This document shows positions 13,965 through 14,047 of a stretch of DNA of 14,047 bases, piece after piece. The notes below the pieces were generated by a model. The model did not search any database. It was given only the letters and a program-made list of their open reading frames with translations, and was not told where the DNA came from. A program made the translations under genes and the position numbers. Position 1 is the stretch's first letter. Each line of letters starts with the position of its first letter. The DNA is from an uncultured Ruminococcus sp. (GTDB taxonomy: Bacteria > Bacillota > Clostridia > Oscillospirales > Ruminococcaceae): the NCBI GenBank assembly GCA_937894495.1, contig CALCRR010000172.1:1-14047 (forward strand). Reading direction: 5' to 3'.

Positions 13965-14047
13965 GGCTCAAAATAAATATATCTTCAAAAAGGGGTTGCA
14001 TTTTATCAAGTTATATATTAAAATTGTATCAAAGTGGTGAGAAGTGT

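Noticed and set aside
13996..14024. Possible + strand promoter (TTGCAT, 17 bp, TAAAAT) near the right edge
   Set aside because: The -35 is poor, the region is very A/T-rich, and no gene start can be seen before the window ends.

Overview
The window is a block of core chromosome from a Gram-positive, Clostridia-type bacterium. The best guess is Oscillospiraceae, Ruminococcus-like. That guess rests on the gene orders dprA-topA-trmFO, infC-rpmI-rplT and plsX-rnc-radical SAM-smc, on folate-dependent TrmFO, on strong AGGAGG-type ribosome binding sites, and on protein sequences that look ruminococcal from memory. No database search was possible. Every supported gene is on the minus strand, so transcription runs from right to left.

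From right to left: (1) An extended -10 promoter inside a long dyad drives a gene (12986-13876) that looks like a DUF975-type membrane domain fused to an M50 site-2 protease. A 42-codon basic small ORF follows, missed by ordinary length cut-offs. (2) A perfect sigma-A promoter (TTGACA, 17 bp, TATAAT) precedes a leader of about 150 nt ending in an intrinsic terminator. The infC-rpmI-rplT translation operon follows. infC starts at ATT. (3) After a terminator comes an operon of a SpoU-type RNA methyltransferase, a divergent dprA, topA and trmFO. (4) An unrecognised four-helix membrane protein gene (5279-5800) is flanked on both sides by related palindromic repeats of 160-170 bp. (5) plsX, rnc, a radical SAM gene and the first 729 codons of smc form a tightly packed operon that runs off the left edge.

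The genes cover replication and chromosome upkeep (smc, topA, dprA), RNA maturation and modification (rnc, trmFO, SpoU methyltransferase), translation (infC, rpmI, rplT) and the first step of phospholipid synthesis (plsX). Non-ATG starts are frequent: smc GTG, topA TTG, the SpoU gene TTG and infC ATT. Each was chosen from the ribosome binding site and the family N-terminus.

The most unusual structure is the pair of palindromic repeats around the orphan membrane gene. Their cores align without gaps over 56 bp. Conserved blocks alternate with stem blocks that have changed in a compensating way, as in a folded RNA or a hairpin-dependent mobile DNA family. The second most unusual item is the membrane-domain/M50 protease fusion.
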